This document shows, piece after piece, positions 8,011 through 16,200 of a stretch of 64,000 nt of DNA. The notes beneath the pieces are model-generated. The model worked only from the letters and a program-made list of their open reading frames with translations. It ran no database searches and was not told the DNA's origin. The stretch lies in NCBI GenBank assembly GCA_016124895.1, contig WGMU01000014.1:1-64000 (forward strand), given 5' to 3'. The translations under genes and the position numbers were made by a program. Source of the DNA: a bacterium (GTDB taxonomy: Bacteria > Planctomycetota > Planctomycetia > Planctomycetales > Planctomycetaceae). The first letter of the stretch is position 1. Each line of letters opens with the position of its first letter.

Positions 8011-9309
8011 ATGACGACCACGAAAACATCAGGGAGCGTGTTTGACCGCCTCGAATCCAACGTTCGAGGTTACTGCCGCTCATTCCCGACAACCTTTTCG
8101 ACAGCTCAGAACGCGATCCTCACCGACACCGACGGCAACGAGTACATCGACTTCCTCGCCGGAGCCGGCACGCTCAATTACGGGCACAACAACGAGCACC
8201 TCAAACAGCCGATGCTCGACTATCTGGAATCCGATGGCGTGCTGCACGGACTCGATATGCACACCGAAGCGAAGGAACGCTTTCTCGAATCGTTTGAACG
8301 CCGCGTCCTCTGGCCGCTGGAGCTTGACTACAAGGTGCAGTTCACCGGACCGACCGGAACGAACGCCGTCGAGGCCGCTTTCAAGCTCGCCCGCAATGTC
8401 ACCGGCCGAACAAATATCGTGTCGTTCACGAACGGCTTTCACGGCGTGAGTCTCGGATCGGTCGCGGCCACGGCAAACAGCCACTTCCGTAATGCAACCG
8501 GCGTTCCGCTCGACAACGTTACATTCATGCCGTACGCCGGTTATCTGGGCGACGAGATCGATTCGCTGTCCCTGTTTGAAACGATGCTCGCCGACAGCAG
8601 CAGCGGACTGGACCAACCGGCGGCCGTCGTCGTTGAAACCGTGCAGGGCGAGGGCGGCATCAACGCGGCCAGCTACGAGTGGCTGCAGCGGCTGGAATCG
8701 CTCTGTCAGGCGAACGGGATTCTGCTGATCGTCGATGACATTCAGGCGGGGTGTGGTCGCACCGGGACGTTCTTCAGCTTCGAACGAGCCGGCATCGTTC
8801 CGGACATCGTGACGCTCTCGAAGTCCCTCAGCGGGTATGGTCTGCCGATGTCCGTGGTCCTGATGAAATCGGAACTCGATCAATGGAAACCCGGCGAGCA
8901 CAATGGCACGTTTCGCGGCAATAACCTCGCGTTCGTGACTGCAACCGCCGCTCTGGAGCACTACTGGAAGAAACGCTCGTTTACACATGAGATCGACCGT
9001 AAAGCCGGCGTCGTCCGCGACCGGTTCAATGCGATCGCCGAGCGTTTTGCTGATGACGTTTCGCTGGAACCCAAAGGCCGCGGCATGATGCGTGGCCTGG
9101 CCTGCCGAGACTTTCCGCAGCTTGCCGACGCCGTCGTCGCGGAAGCGTTTCAGCGCGGACTGGTCATCGAAACCAGCGGGACTGACAGCCACGTCCTGAA
9201 GTTCCTCGGCCCGTTAACAGTCGAAGACGAAACTCTCGAAAGTGGACTCGACATCATTGAGGAATCGTACGAGGCCGTGATTGGCGACAAGCGGTATCTC
9301 GACGATTGA
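8011..9309 (+). CDS. ectB: Diaminobutyrate-2-oxoglutarate aminotransferase EctB
   Basis: EctB is a class III PLP aminotransferase that converts L-aspartate-4-semialdehyde to L-2,4-diaminobutyrate with glutamate as donor, the first committed ectoine step. The product is 432 residues. Visible landmarks are FTGPTGTNAVEAAFKLAR (phosphate loop), FTNGFHGVSLGS, VVVETVQGEGGIN, LLIVDDIQAGCGRTG (the Asp pairing with the PLP ring nitrogen) and the Schiff-base Lys271 in TLSKSLSG. It starts at an ATG that overlaps the stop of the preceding 72-codon frame as ATGA. A 169-base spacer separates it from ectC, longer than in typical compact ect operons. Confidence 0.95.
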   Translation: MTTTKTSGSVFDRLESNVRGYCRSFPTTFSTAQNAILTDTDGNEYIDFLAGAGTLNYGHNNEHLKQPMLDYLESDGVLHGLDMHTEAKERFLESFERRVLWPLELDYKVQFTGPTGTNAVEAAFKLARNVTGRTNIVSFTNGFHGVSLGSVAATANSHFRNATGVPLDNVTFMPYAGYLGDEIDSLSLFETMLADSSSGLDQPAAVVVETVQGEGGINAASYEWLQRLESLCQANGILLIVDDIQAGCGRTGTFFSFERAGIVPDIVTLSKSLSGYGLPMSVVLMKSELDQWKPGEHNGTFRGNNLAFVTATAALEHYWKKRSFTHEIDRKAGVVRDRFNAIAERFADDVSLEPKGRGMMRGLACRDFPQLADAVVAEAFQRGLVIETSGTDSHVLKFLGPLTVEDETLESGLDIIEESYEAVIGDKRYLDD

Positions 9310-9478
9310 GTCTGCAGACCGTGTGGTTGCTCGCAGCGAATCTCGCGCAGACGTTCGGCAGATGTGTTGAGCCGAAACGCCTGACGAGCTTCGCTGCGGG
9401 AACCGCAGAGTTGGAACAAATCCCACCAACAGTCAGTCGCCCGGCTGTCCCCCCCTCGCCCTCGCTGAAGAGACCACG

Positions 9479-9880
9479 ATGAAGATCGTCCGACTCGACG
9501 AAATCAAAGGTACGGATCAGGAAGTCGTCAGCCCCGATGGCTGGACGAGCTACCGGTTTCTGCTGGCCCGTGATGGCATGGGCTTCTCCATGCATGAGAC
9601 CATTTTTCCTGCCGGTCTTGAATTTCCGATGTGGTACAAGCACCACCTCGAAGCCGTGTACTGCTACTCGGGCACTGGCGTCATCACGGACCTCGCGACG
9701 GGCGAGCAGCACGAGATCGCTCCCGGCACCCTGTACGCTCTCGACAAGCATGACCGCCACATCCTGAAAGCGCATACGGAACTGCGGCTTGTGTGCACGT
9801 TCAACCCGCCGGTGACCGGTCGCGAAATTCACGACGAAGATGGAGCGTACGCCTTGCCAGCTGACCAGACCGCGACGTGA
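9479..9880 (+). CDS. ectC: Ectoine synthase EctC
   Basis: EctC is a small cupin that cyclises N-gamma-acetyl-diaminobutyrate to ectoine, using an iron bound by Glu, Tyr and His. The 133-residue product matches the family along its length: [12 protein letters not shown] at the start, then [20 protein letters not shown], and the metal residues Glu58 ([13 protein letters not shown]), Tyr86 ([12 protein letters not shown]) and His94. The length equals that of known EctC proteins. A 39-base gap leads to ectD, so ectC and ectD are very likely co-transcribed. The spacer before ectC contains only a short CTGCGG/CCGCAG hairpin at 9394-9408. Confidence 0.95.
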   Translation: MKIVRLDEIKGTDQEVVSPDGWTSYRFLLARDGMGFSMHETIFPAGLEFPMWYKHHLEAVYCYSGTGVITDLATGEQHEIAPGTLYALDKHDRHILKAHTELRLVCTFNPPVTGREIHDEDGAYALPADQTAT

Positions 9881-9919
9881 GCCAGACCGCGACGTTCGAC
9901 TGTCAACTTACCAGGAACA

Positions 9920-10810
9920 ATGAGCGCTGCAACTGTGACGGACCCGTACTATTCGCGGGTCTCAGAGAACTGGGAATCGATTCTTCGGCAGGACCCCGTC
10001 GTCTGGGGTGACGATTCCGGACCGCTGAGCTCCAGCGAAATCGACGCCTACCGGCAGGATGGGTTTCTGTTTTTTCCGGGGCTGATCTCGGACGACGAAG
10101 TCGAAACGCTTTTGAAAGCAGCGAAGTCGCTCGCTGCCGAATGGCCCAGCGATCGCTCGGGGCTCGTTCGTGAGCCTGACTCTGACGTTGTGAGATCGAT
10201 TTTCCGCTTGCATCGGCTCAGCGCTCAGTTTGCCGGGTTCTTTGCGGACCCTCGACTTGCCGGCCGCGCGAAGCAGTTGCTCGGCTCGGACGTCTGCATT
10301 CATCAGTCGCGGATTAACTACAAGCCGGCGCTCGATGGAAAAGAGTTCTTCTGGCACTCGGACTTTGAAACGTGGCATGTGGAAGATGGAATGCCACGAA
10401 TGCGTGCCGTCAGCGTATCGGTGTTTCTGACCGCCAGTCATGAATTCAACGGTCCGCTGATGGTCATTCAAGGCTCACACGAAACTTACATTCGCTGCGC
10501 CGGCGAGACTCCTGCAAGACACTATGAAAAGTCACTCCGTCGACAGGACCACGGTGTTCCGTCGCGCGAGGCACTGGATCGGCTCATCAGAAACTGTGGG
10601 GACATCACTGCCCCGAAAGGTCGGGCGGGGTCGGTGCTCTTTTTTGACTGTAACCTGATGCACGGATCCGGCGGCAACCTGAGTCCGTATCCGCGAACGA
10701 ATCTGTTCGCCGTCTACAACAGCGTTGAGAACCCTCTGGCCGCGCCGTTCTGCAGTCGCCCTCCGCGTCCAGAGTTTCTGGCAGAACGCGAAGTCGTTCC
10801 GATTGGTTGA
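9920..10810 (+). CDS. ectD: Ectoine 5-hydroxylase EctD
   Basis: EctD is a non-haem Fe(II)/2-oxoglutarate dioxygenase that converts ectoine to 5-hydroxyectoine, which protects better under heat and drying. The 296-residue product shows the iron triad His146, Asp148 (FFWHSDFETWH) and His248 (DCNLMHGSGGN). The FFWHSDFETWHVEDGMP stretch is the most diagnostic EctD segment, and NLFAVYNS contains the region of the 2-oxoglutarate Arg (RTNLFAVYN). Having ectD directly after ectC indicates that the cell makes both solutes. A spacer of 146 bases separates it from the convergent MarR gene; it has a GATCGG/CCGATC hairpin near 10888-10915 but no T tract. Confidence 0.94.
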   Translation: MSAATVTDPYYSRVSENWESILRQDPVVWGDDSGPLSSSEIDAYRQDGFLFFPGLISDDEVETLLKAAKSLAAEWPSDRSGLVREPDSDVVRSIFRLHRLSAQFAGFFADPRLAGRAKQLLGSDVCIHQSRINYKPALDGKEFFWHSDFETWHVEDGMPRMRAVSVSVFLTASHEFNGPLMVIQGSHETYIRCAGETPARHYEKSLRRQDHGVPSREALDRLIRNCGDITAPKGRAGSVLFFDCNLMHGSGGNLSPYPRTNLFAVYNSVENPLAAPFCSRPPRPEFLAEREVVPIG

Positions 10811-10956
10811 ATGGCGACCTGTGCCGCTGGCCGTTTCGAAAGTGACCGTCAGCGCTAAGGCGCCTGTGTCATGGAAGGCCGCTCGATCGGGAGAAGCTGC
10901 GACGCTCCGATCGCAATGACTGGCTGACGACGGGCGTGTCTGTCGTGCAGCATCGC

Positions 10957-11520
10957 TCAATCTTCGCGACGCGTTTCCGGTGACTGCGTGACGACAGTGT
11001 CAGGGCCGACATCAAGCTCCGGAATGAGCATGGGTGACGCATCAAGCCCTTCGGCATCCATCAGCTCGACGATTCGCTCCAGCGCCTTCAGCAGACCGAG
11101 TCGTTCGACGGGATCGAGCCTATCGAGCCGTTCGAGAAACTGTTCGTGCAACGGCGTCGGCAGATCATCGAGCCTCTGCTGTCCGGCATCTGTCAGTGAC
11201 AGGCAGACTTTGCGGCGATCTGTGCTGCGACGCTCGCGAAGAATCAGCCCGCCGTTTTCCAGCCGGTCGAGGATCCTCGAAACGGTGGCTGCGGAAAGCT
11301 GAACGGCGTTGGCCACCATGACGACGGTGACCTCGGCGTCCGTCGGGAAGTCGGCAATCGCTTTGAGGCACAGCATCTGAGGCACGCTGACGCCGCTCCG
11401 CTTTCCGACATTGCGCGAATGCTCGGACGTGCGGCGAATGATCCGCCGAATGGCCCGCAGAATCTGAAAACCTGGTGACTCTTGGTGCTGCAACGACCTG
11501 CTCCGCAGAGGGAAGTCCAC
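10957..11520 (-). CDS. MarR-family regulator, probably EctR-like
   Basis: A 187-residue winged-helix regulator. The MarR core runs from about residue 20 to 150: a dimerisation helix, then VTVVMVANAVQLSAATVSRI as the recognition helix-turn-helix, and the wing LENGGLILRERRSTDRRKVC with the D-R-R motif, then LTDAGQQRL. Other bacteria place a MarR repressor (EctR) beside ect genes, so control of ectABCD by osmotic stress is likely but inferred. Here the gene follows ectD in convergent orientation instead of lying upstream. The start is the GTG at 11520, since no ATG is available before the conserved core. The C-terminal 35 residues beyond the core are acidic and without a recognised domain. Confidence 0.82.
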   Translation of the reverse strand: MDFPLRSRSLQHQESPGFQILRAIRRIIRRTSEHSRNVGKRSGVSVPQMLCLKAIADFPTDAEVTVVMVANAVQLSAATVSRILDRLENGGLILRERRSTDRRKVCLSLTDAGQQRLDDLPTPLHEQFLERLDRLDPVERLGLLKALERIVELMDAEGLDASPMLIPELDVGPDTVVTQSPETRRED

Positions 11521-11522
11521 AA

Positions 11523-11571
11523 TGGCTGACAGCGAAGTATCGCGAATCGTCTGAAGAAATTAAGTCAGCCA
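11523..11571. promoter_or_regulatory. Inverted repeat just upstream of the marR start
   Basis: TGGCTGAC (11523-11530) and GTCAGCCA (11564-11571) form perfect 8-base arms 33 bases apart, with the first arm two bases before the marR GTG. It could be an autoregulatory operator pair or a leader hairpin. A weak -10-like GATACT (minus strand) lies between the arms. Confidence 0.3.
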
Positions 11572-11613
11572 GTCTGTCACCGGGATGCCCGGTTGCCCCT
11601 TGATCGCATACGG

Positions 11614-12810
11614 CTAATCGAGCTGTTGTCGCGCTGCGGACATTTGCCCTGCGGCCAGGGATTCAGCAATCCGATCGAGCCGTTGCGACTCGTCGGGCGA
11701 GTCAGCTTTGCGGCGGAGTTCGAGCAGCCGTGTTGGCAATCGCAAATCGCTGGCATTGAACTCCGCGGGCAGTTCGTCTCGGGATCGTCGCAACGACTGG
11801 ATCAGCTGCAGGTCGCGATAGCCGAACTCGATGCTGGGTTCGATGATCGTGCCTTCGCCCCAGTCATTCCACGTGGCAATCTGAACGAGGTTCGCCTTTG
11901 AGTTCATGGTTCGCCGCAGAGAGGTGCGAAATGTCTGACCGCGGTCATCGTCGATACGGCCATAGCCGTCGTGCAGCCCGGCCTCTTTGTAGACGTCCAC
12001 GAAGCGAGGGAAGGCGGTTGGAATTGAGTGAGGCCAGTCTGCTGCCGCCTTCTGAAACTTTTCGGTCGCAATGAGTCCCTGCGATGGGATCGGCCAGTCG
12101 AACGCTCCGGTTGCCCGGCGGCGACGTGAGTGCTCGCTGAAGTACGCAACGGGAACCTGCAGTCGGTCGAGACACTGCGACCATTCGTCGTCGGTCAGGC
12201 CGGCGTGGCCGAACGACAGGAGAACCGGCTTTCCGTCGAGGCACACGTAGCTCGGCGACTTGAACCAGTACTTGTCCAGCCACTCGAGTTCACTGACCGC
12301 GTGCGAGACTGGGTCATTTGCAGCGAGACGTCCGCCTTTGACGAGTGCCGGGATCGTCTGATCTTCGTAACAGATGACGAACTTCATCTTCAGCCGCTCA
12401 CACTCCTGCAGGACTCGCGTTGTATTGCGGTGCAGAGTTGCGTAGTCGCGGAAATCCGTCAGGCCGTACCAGTCGACAATAACGCCATCGATCCCGGCCA
12501 GCTTCATTGTCAGCAGATGACACTCAATGACGTCTCGATCGCCGGAATCGTAGGGGCCAATCAGCGGATAGAAGTGCGAAGCGATCGCGCGCCGGCCATT
12601 GGTTTGCTGCTCGGGATCAAAATGGTTCATCGTCCAATGCCATCCCCAGACGTCGCTGAACGGCTTCGCGACGTACCAGGGCATGTAGTGCGCCAGAAGG
12701 AGCTTCCTGGCGGGGATGTCAGCGGCTTGTTCCTGCGCACGCACTGGCGAAACTTGCGAGATGAGAACAGCGGCAAGTAACAGATAGACGGTGAGAGCGT
12801 ATTTCTTCAT
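11614..12810 (-). CDS. Secreted glycoside hydrolase of the GH71/GH99-like type
   Basis: A 398-residue protein with a signal peptide ([20 protein letters not shown], cleavage near VRAQE). The mature part starts [12 protein letters not shown], the opening strand of GH99 and GH71-like barrels. It continues with [11 protein letters not shown] (strand with Asp) and FVICYEDQT (Glu-Asp), and later [20 protein letters not shown], a conserved active-site strand of this group. GH99 enzymes cleave alpha-mannosidic linkages and GH71 cleaves alpha-1,3-glucan; which applies here cannot be told. The ATG at 12810 is chosen over one at 12834 because it starts directly with the signal peptide. The next gene upstream on the same strand is another secreted glycosidase, so the pair probably degrades a shared polysaccharide. 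Confidence 0.75.
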   Translation of the reverse strand: MKKYALTVYLLLAAVLISQVSPVRAQEQAADIPARKLLLAHYMPWYVAKPFSDVWGWHWTMNHFDPEQQTNGRRAIASHFYPLIGPYDSGDRDVIECHLLTMKLAGIDGVIVDWYGLTDFRDYATLHRNTTRVLQECERLKMKFVICYEDQTIPALVKGGRLAANDPVSHAVSELEWLDKYWFKSPSYVCLDGKPVLLSFGHAGLTDDEWSQCLDRLQVPVAYFSEHSRRRRATGAFDWPIPSQGLIATEKFQKAAADWPHSIPTAFPRFVDVYKEAGLHDGYGRIDDDRGQTFRTSLRRTMNSKANLVQIATWNDWGEGTIIEPSIEFGYRDLQLIQSLRRSRDELPAEFNASDLRLPTRLLELRRKADSPDESQRLDRIAESLAAGQMSAARQQLD

Positions 12811-12891
12811 GGGCACTGCGGGGCGATCAAGCATTCGATAGTGTCAGGTCGTCCGGGTTTCCGGCAGGTGCCGGCATCGCTTCAGACGCGG

Positions 12892-14694
12892 CTACTTCAC
12901 GTAGCGGATATTGTCCAGATAAAACGTGACTGGCTGGCCCTGACCGGCAAGGGACCATCCGAAGCCTGTCTTGATGCGGGTGAGGTCGCGTCCGTCGAGC
13001 GGGATGCGCAGCGTCTGCCACTCAGGGGTTAGACGAACGTCTTTGAGTTCGGCCTTCGCGGTGTCGCGATAAGGATGGTTTCCGTCGACGACGCCGAGCA
13101 TGAACGAGACAACTTCGCCGCCGCGTGCTCCGCGAACGCTGAACTCAACTTCCCGAGCACCGGTGAGATTCAGGCCGCCCGGCTTTGAACCATCCCAGTC
13201 CTGCGGCGGAGACTGCCAGAGGACGCCGCCCCAGTTGTCGCCAGCTCTGTACTCCACCTTCAGGCACGTTTGGCCCGAGTGCGGTTTCTCTTCGCAGTCG
13301 AGGGTCTGCGCGATCGCTGATGTATTGCCCATATAGCCGGAGGGAACGTAAGGCGCGCCGTCCGACTCGTCCGAGTACAGCGCGAAGGGCAGGTTTGCTT
13401 TCGGTGACTCAACCGGCCTGATCGGTGCGTCGATGAAAAACGGGACGTTGGCGACCGCCGCGCCGCCGTGGCCATCGAACACGTAGCCGAACAGCCGATA
13501 GCCGCCGCCACCATCGGGTACGGTCACCGTTGCCGAGGCACCGTTGGCAGCGACAGCGTCAGCAAACGGCGTCTCTTCTGCCTGAAAATCTCCGCCAACG
13601 CCAACAGTGCCCGAGTCCTGCCGCAGGACCCACTTGATCGTCAACGCGTCGTTTTCCGGATCGCTTGCCACCAGCTTCGCAGTGAGTTTCCGGCCCGGCT
13701 TGAGATTGTCGGTGCGGTCGAGTGCCAGCGACTCGATCCGCGGACAGCGATTCGCGGGCGGCTTGCCGGTCCAGGCGAACGTCATCGCGTCGGCGGCGCC
13801 CAGTCGCGAACCATCCGGCAGGAGCATTCCAAACCAGGTTGCCGTTGTCTCCTGCTTGTGCCCCCACAAAAAGGCGTACGATCCCAGGCACAGCCCTGGC
13901 TGCCCGGCGACCGTCAGCCGGTAACCATCGGCATACTTGTCTGCCTTCCCGGTACTGGTTGCTTCGACTGGCGAGCCCCATCGGGTTTTGCCGACTTCCC
14001 AGGGGCCGAGTGGCCCATGTTCGGTGACGATGTACGGCTTCGAGCCGCCAGCCTCTCGATACCGCTCGGCCAGCGTCGAGATACCGCCGTACGAGTTCAC
14101 GCCGACGATGTCGATGTTCGGGCAGAAGCGCTCGATACTCTGCAGCTTGTGGTCGCCAAGTTCGGCAATGACCGTCATTGTCGGGTGATCGGGATCGATG
14201 CGTTTGGTCTCTCGCGCGATATGGTCAATCGCGTACCAGACCGCAGGGTTCGTTCCGTCGCCCTCCATCTCGTTGCCAATCCCCCACAGCAGCACCGCGG
14301 GATGGTCTTTGTACTTCTTCACAGCGGCGAGGCACTGATCGAGCTGTCCGAGCACGGCGGATTCGTCCTGATAGTTGAACCCGTGCCGCTCATGTCCGAG
14401 CCACAGTCCGACGCAGACCGTCAGTCCATTCTGCTGAGCTTCGTCGAGCAGACGATCGATCTTGTCGACGCTCCAGGTTCGAATGGAGTTGCCCCCCGCC
14501 GCCGCAAGTGTTGTCAGATGCGAGTCCCCACCGACGCCCTTGATGGAGTACGGCTGGCCGTTTCGCAGCAGTTGGAAATCGTCGCCACTGCGGTCGAGCG
14601 TCACTCGAACCGGGTCTGCCGCGGACGTCAGGTTGCCGGGTGAGACTGACAGCAAACCGATCAACATCAGTAAAAGTGACACGTAAACTCGCAT
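12892..14694 (-). CDS. Secreted glycoside hydrolase with TIM-barrel and C-terminal carbohydrate-binding-like domain
   Basis: A 600-residue exported protein. After the signal peptide (VYVSLLLMLIGLLSVSPG) comes a GH-A clan (beta/alpha)8 domain: the acid/base Glu142 in LLWGIGNEMEGDG and the probable nucleophile Glu225 in KPYIVTEHGPLG, close to GH2 catalytic domains without the flanking sandwich domains. A middle Ig-like segment (LKPGRKLTAKLVASDPENDAL) is followed by a C-terminal jelly-roll-like domain ending WSLAGQGQPVTFYLDNIRYV, like a family of carbohydrate-binding modules that ends in FYLDNIR. The ATG at 14694 is preceded by GAGGAG, which is a strong RBS; the TTG at 14706 is not needed. It is probably co-transcribed with the GH99-like gene 81 bases downstream. 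Confidence 0.75.
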   Translation of the reverse strand: MRVYVSLLLMLIGLLSVSPGNLTSAADPVRVTLDRSGDDFQLLRNGQPYSIKGVGGDSHLTTLAAAGGNSIRTWSVDKIDRLLDEAQQNGLTVCVGLWLGHERHGFNYQDESAVLGQLDQCLAAVKKYKDHPAVLLWGIGNEMEGDGTNPAVWYAIDHIARETKRIDPDHPTMTVIAELGDHKLQSIERFCPNIDIVGVNSYGGISTLAERYREAGGSKPYIVTEHGPLGPWEVGKTRWGSPVEATSTGKADKYADGYRLTVAGQPGLCLGSYAFLWGHKQETTATWFGMLLPDGSRLGAADAMTFAWTGKPPANRCPRIESLALDRTDNLKPGRKLTAKLVASDPENDALTIKWVLRQDSGTVGVGGDFQAEETPFADAVAANGASATVTVPDGGGGYRLFGYVFDGHGGAAVANVPFFIDAPIRPVESPKANLPFALYSDESDGAPYVPSGYMGNTSAIAQTLDCEEKPHSGQTCLKVEYRAGDNWGGVLWQSPPQDWDGSKPGGLNLTGAREVEFSVRGARGGEVVSFMLGVVDGNHPYRDTAKAELKDVRLTPEWQTLRIPLDGRDLTRIKTGFGWSLAGQGQPVTFYLDNIRYVK

Positions 14695-15018
14695 GGGACT
14701 CCTCAATCAGGGACGACGTGGGAGGGCGGTTCGCCTTTGGTGGATGTCGGGAGAAACGCGGTCGTCGTGCGAGCGCTACCGCGAATCTTGCAACAATCGA
14801 CCGGAAGTTTCGACGGGGCGCGGACCAGGTCGTCTGAAGTCTGTTTCACGGGGTGTGTCCGAGCGGTTCTCGCCGGAATTCCGCAACAATCAACTGGGAA
14901 CATTGCGTCAACGATGGACGCGCGGCGACAGACAGAACTGTGCTGAAAACTTTGCGCGTGATGAATTCGAAGTCGGACGTGGGAACGCGGTTCAACAGCA
15001 CCGTCCGTCTGAGATGTG
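14695..15018 (-). promoter_or_regulatory. 324-base spacer with two diverged 25-base direct repeats
   Basis: No gene is supported here. Two related 25-base blocks, 14783-14807 and 14876-14900, share 18 positions including an identical GCAACAATC core and differ only by transitions; they are exactly 93 bases apart. The spacer lies upstream of the glycosidase gene, so these may be binding sites for a regulator, or an old duplication. No convincing -35/-10 pair is evident. Confidence 0.35.
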
Positions 15019-15888
15019 TCAGTTGCCGGTCGCTCGCTCGCCGATGTTCGCCAGAACTGTCTGCAGAAATGTGGCGACCTGATGGCCGAGAAACTCGTTG
15101 CCTGGTCCTGAGAAGTGGACATCGTTGGGATTCTGCAGTTCGGCCAGTCGCGGCGAGATGGCAGCGAACAGGTCGTCGACCGCCACGCCGTGCTTCTGCA
15201 TGACTGCGAGTGCTGCCGCATTTCGCTCGACGATAGACGCAGCCGAGTACTTCTTATCCGGCACGTCCGGAATGGGCGTCGTGGTTGCCCAGCAGACCGT
15301 CGCACCCGTCTGTTGCATGCGATTGACGAGTTCTTCGAGTCTTGCTGTGTAGTCCGCGATGGGTGTCGCCCGGTCGTGAATGCCGAAGTTGAAATGGATC
15401 ACGTCCCATTTTCCGTCGCCCAGCCAGACATCAAGCTTCTTGAGCCCTGTCGCCGTCGGTCCGCAGTTGGCCGGGGCACGATGTACGTTCGCTTTGCCGG
15501 CGAGGTCCTTTCGCACAGTCTGCGTGTACGCTCGCGAGACCGAGTCTCCAATCAGCAGCACGCGTGGTAACTCGGGATCATCGGTAACAAAGTCCCACGC
15601 GTTGGATCGCCCGGCGACCTTTTCACGCTTGTGAATCGGCAGGTAAAAGCTGCCGAGTTCGGCCTGCAGCGTTTTCTCCCAGGCCTGTTGCTCTGGCGTG
15701 AGCGATGCCACCCACGCCTGATATTTCTCGTCCAGTTCAGCTGCCTGGCGAGCTTCCTGCGCCGCCGCTTCACTCGCATTGGTAGGTTCTGTTGCTGCGG
15801 GTGTGCCGGCATCTTGAGCAAACGCCGACGCCGCGGTTCCAATCAGGACAGAAAGTAGAACGAGTTGCATTTTCAACTGTGAGGCCAT
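15019..15888 (-). CDS. Secreted GDSL/SGNH-family hydrolase
   Basis: A 289-residue protein with a signal peptide (KMQLVLLSVLIGTAASAFAQ). Residues about 40-80 are alanine- and glutamate-rich and probably helical. The SGNH hydrolase domain starts with LPRVLLIGDSVSRAYT (block I, nucleophile Ser in GDS), continues with a block III-like HFNFGIHD, and ends with NPNDVHFSGPGNEFLG, which supplies the catalytic Asp and His in D-V-H. Such enzymes often remove acetyl or other ester groups from polysaccharides, which fits the two glycosidases directly downstream on the same strand. The substrate is not determined. Confidence 0.8.
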   Translation of the reverse strand: MASQLKMQLVLLSVLIGTAASAFAQDAGTPAATEPTNASEAAAQEARQAAELDEKYQAWVASLTPEQQAWEKTLQAELGSFYLPIHKREKVAGRSNAWDFVTDDPELPRVLLIGDSVSRAYTQTVRKDLAGKANVHRAPANCGPTATGLKKLDVWLGDGKWDVIHFNFGIHDRATPIADYTARLEELVNRMQQTGATVCWATTTPIPDVPDKKYSAASIVERNAAALAVMQKHGVAVDDLFAAISPRLAELQNPNDVHFSGPGNEFLGHQVATFLQTVLANIGERATGN

Positions 15889-16200
15889 CGGGATCAGTCT
15901 CTGCGGATGAGGAGTCGGGGCGAACTCACGTAAGAGAACGGGTTCGACTCGAAGTTACCAGACAGCGCAGATGCAGCAACGAGTTTGAAGCAACTCCCCA
16001 TTTTTCTCGTCGGAACTTCTGCTGATCGTTTGTCGTACGGTCGCTGCGCTCAACAGCTCTCTTCGTTGTTCCCGCAGGGACAGAAACACAGAGGGCTGGA
16101 GAGAGTCGACGTGAGATAGCCTCAGGTCTCGCATGTCAACTTCGCGGATTGCTGGGCAGTCCCTGCCGTAGAAGCGTCGAGAGCGGCGGTTGGTCCCGCG
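15889..16200. other. 312-base spacer without a supported gene
   Basis: This stretch separates the SGNH hydrolase start from the DUF1501 stop, both on the minus strand. It should contain the hydrolase promoter and the end of the DUF1501 transcript, but no clear terminator, promoter pair or repeat is visible. Confidence 0.5.

Noticed and set aside
9310-9478. Possible riboswitch or regulatory RNA before ectC
   Set aside because: Only a 6-base hairpin and a GTCTGCAGAC palindrome are present; no known RNA motif is recognised.
13468-14643. 391-codon plus-strand frame opposite the glycosidase gene
   Set aside because: It is the antisense shadow of a well-supported glycoside hydrolase, has no recognisable domain and no RBS.
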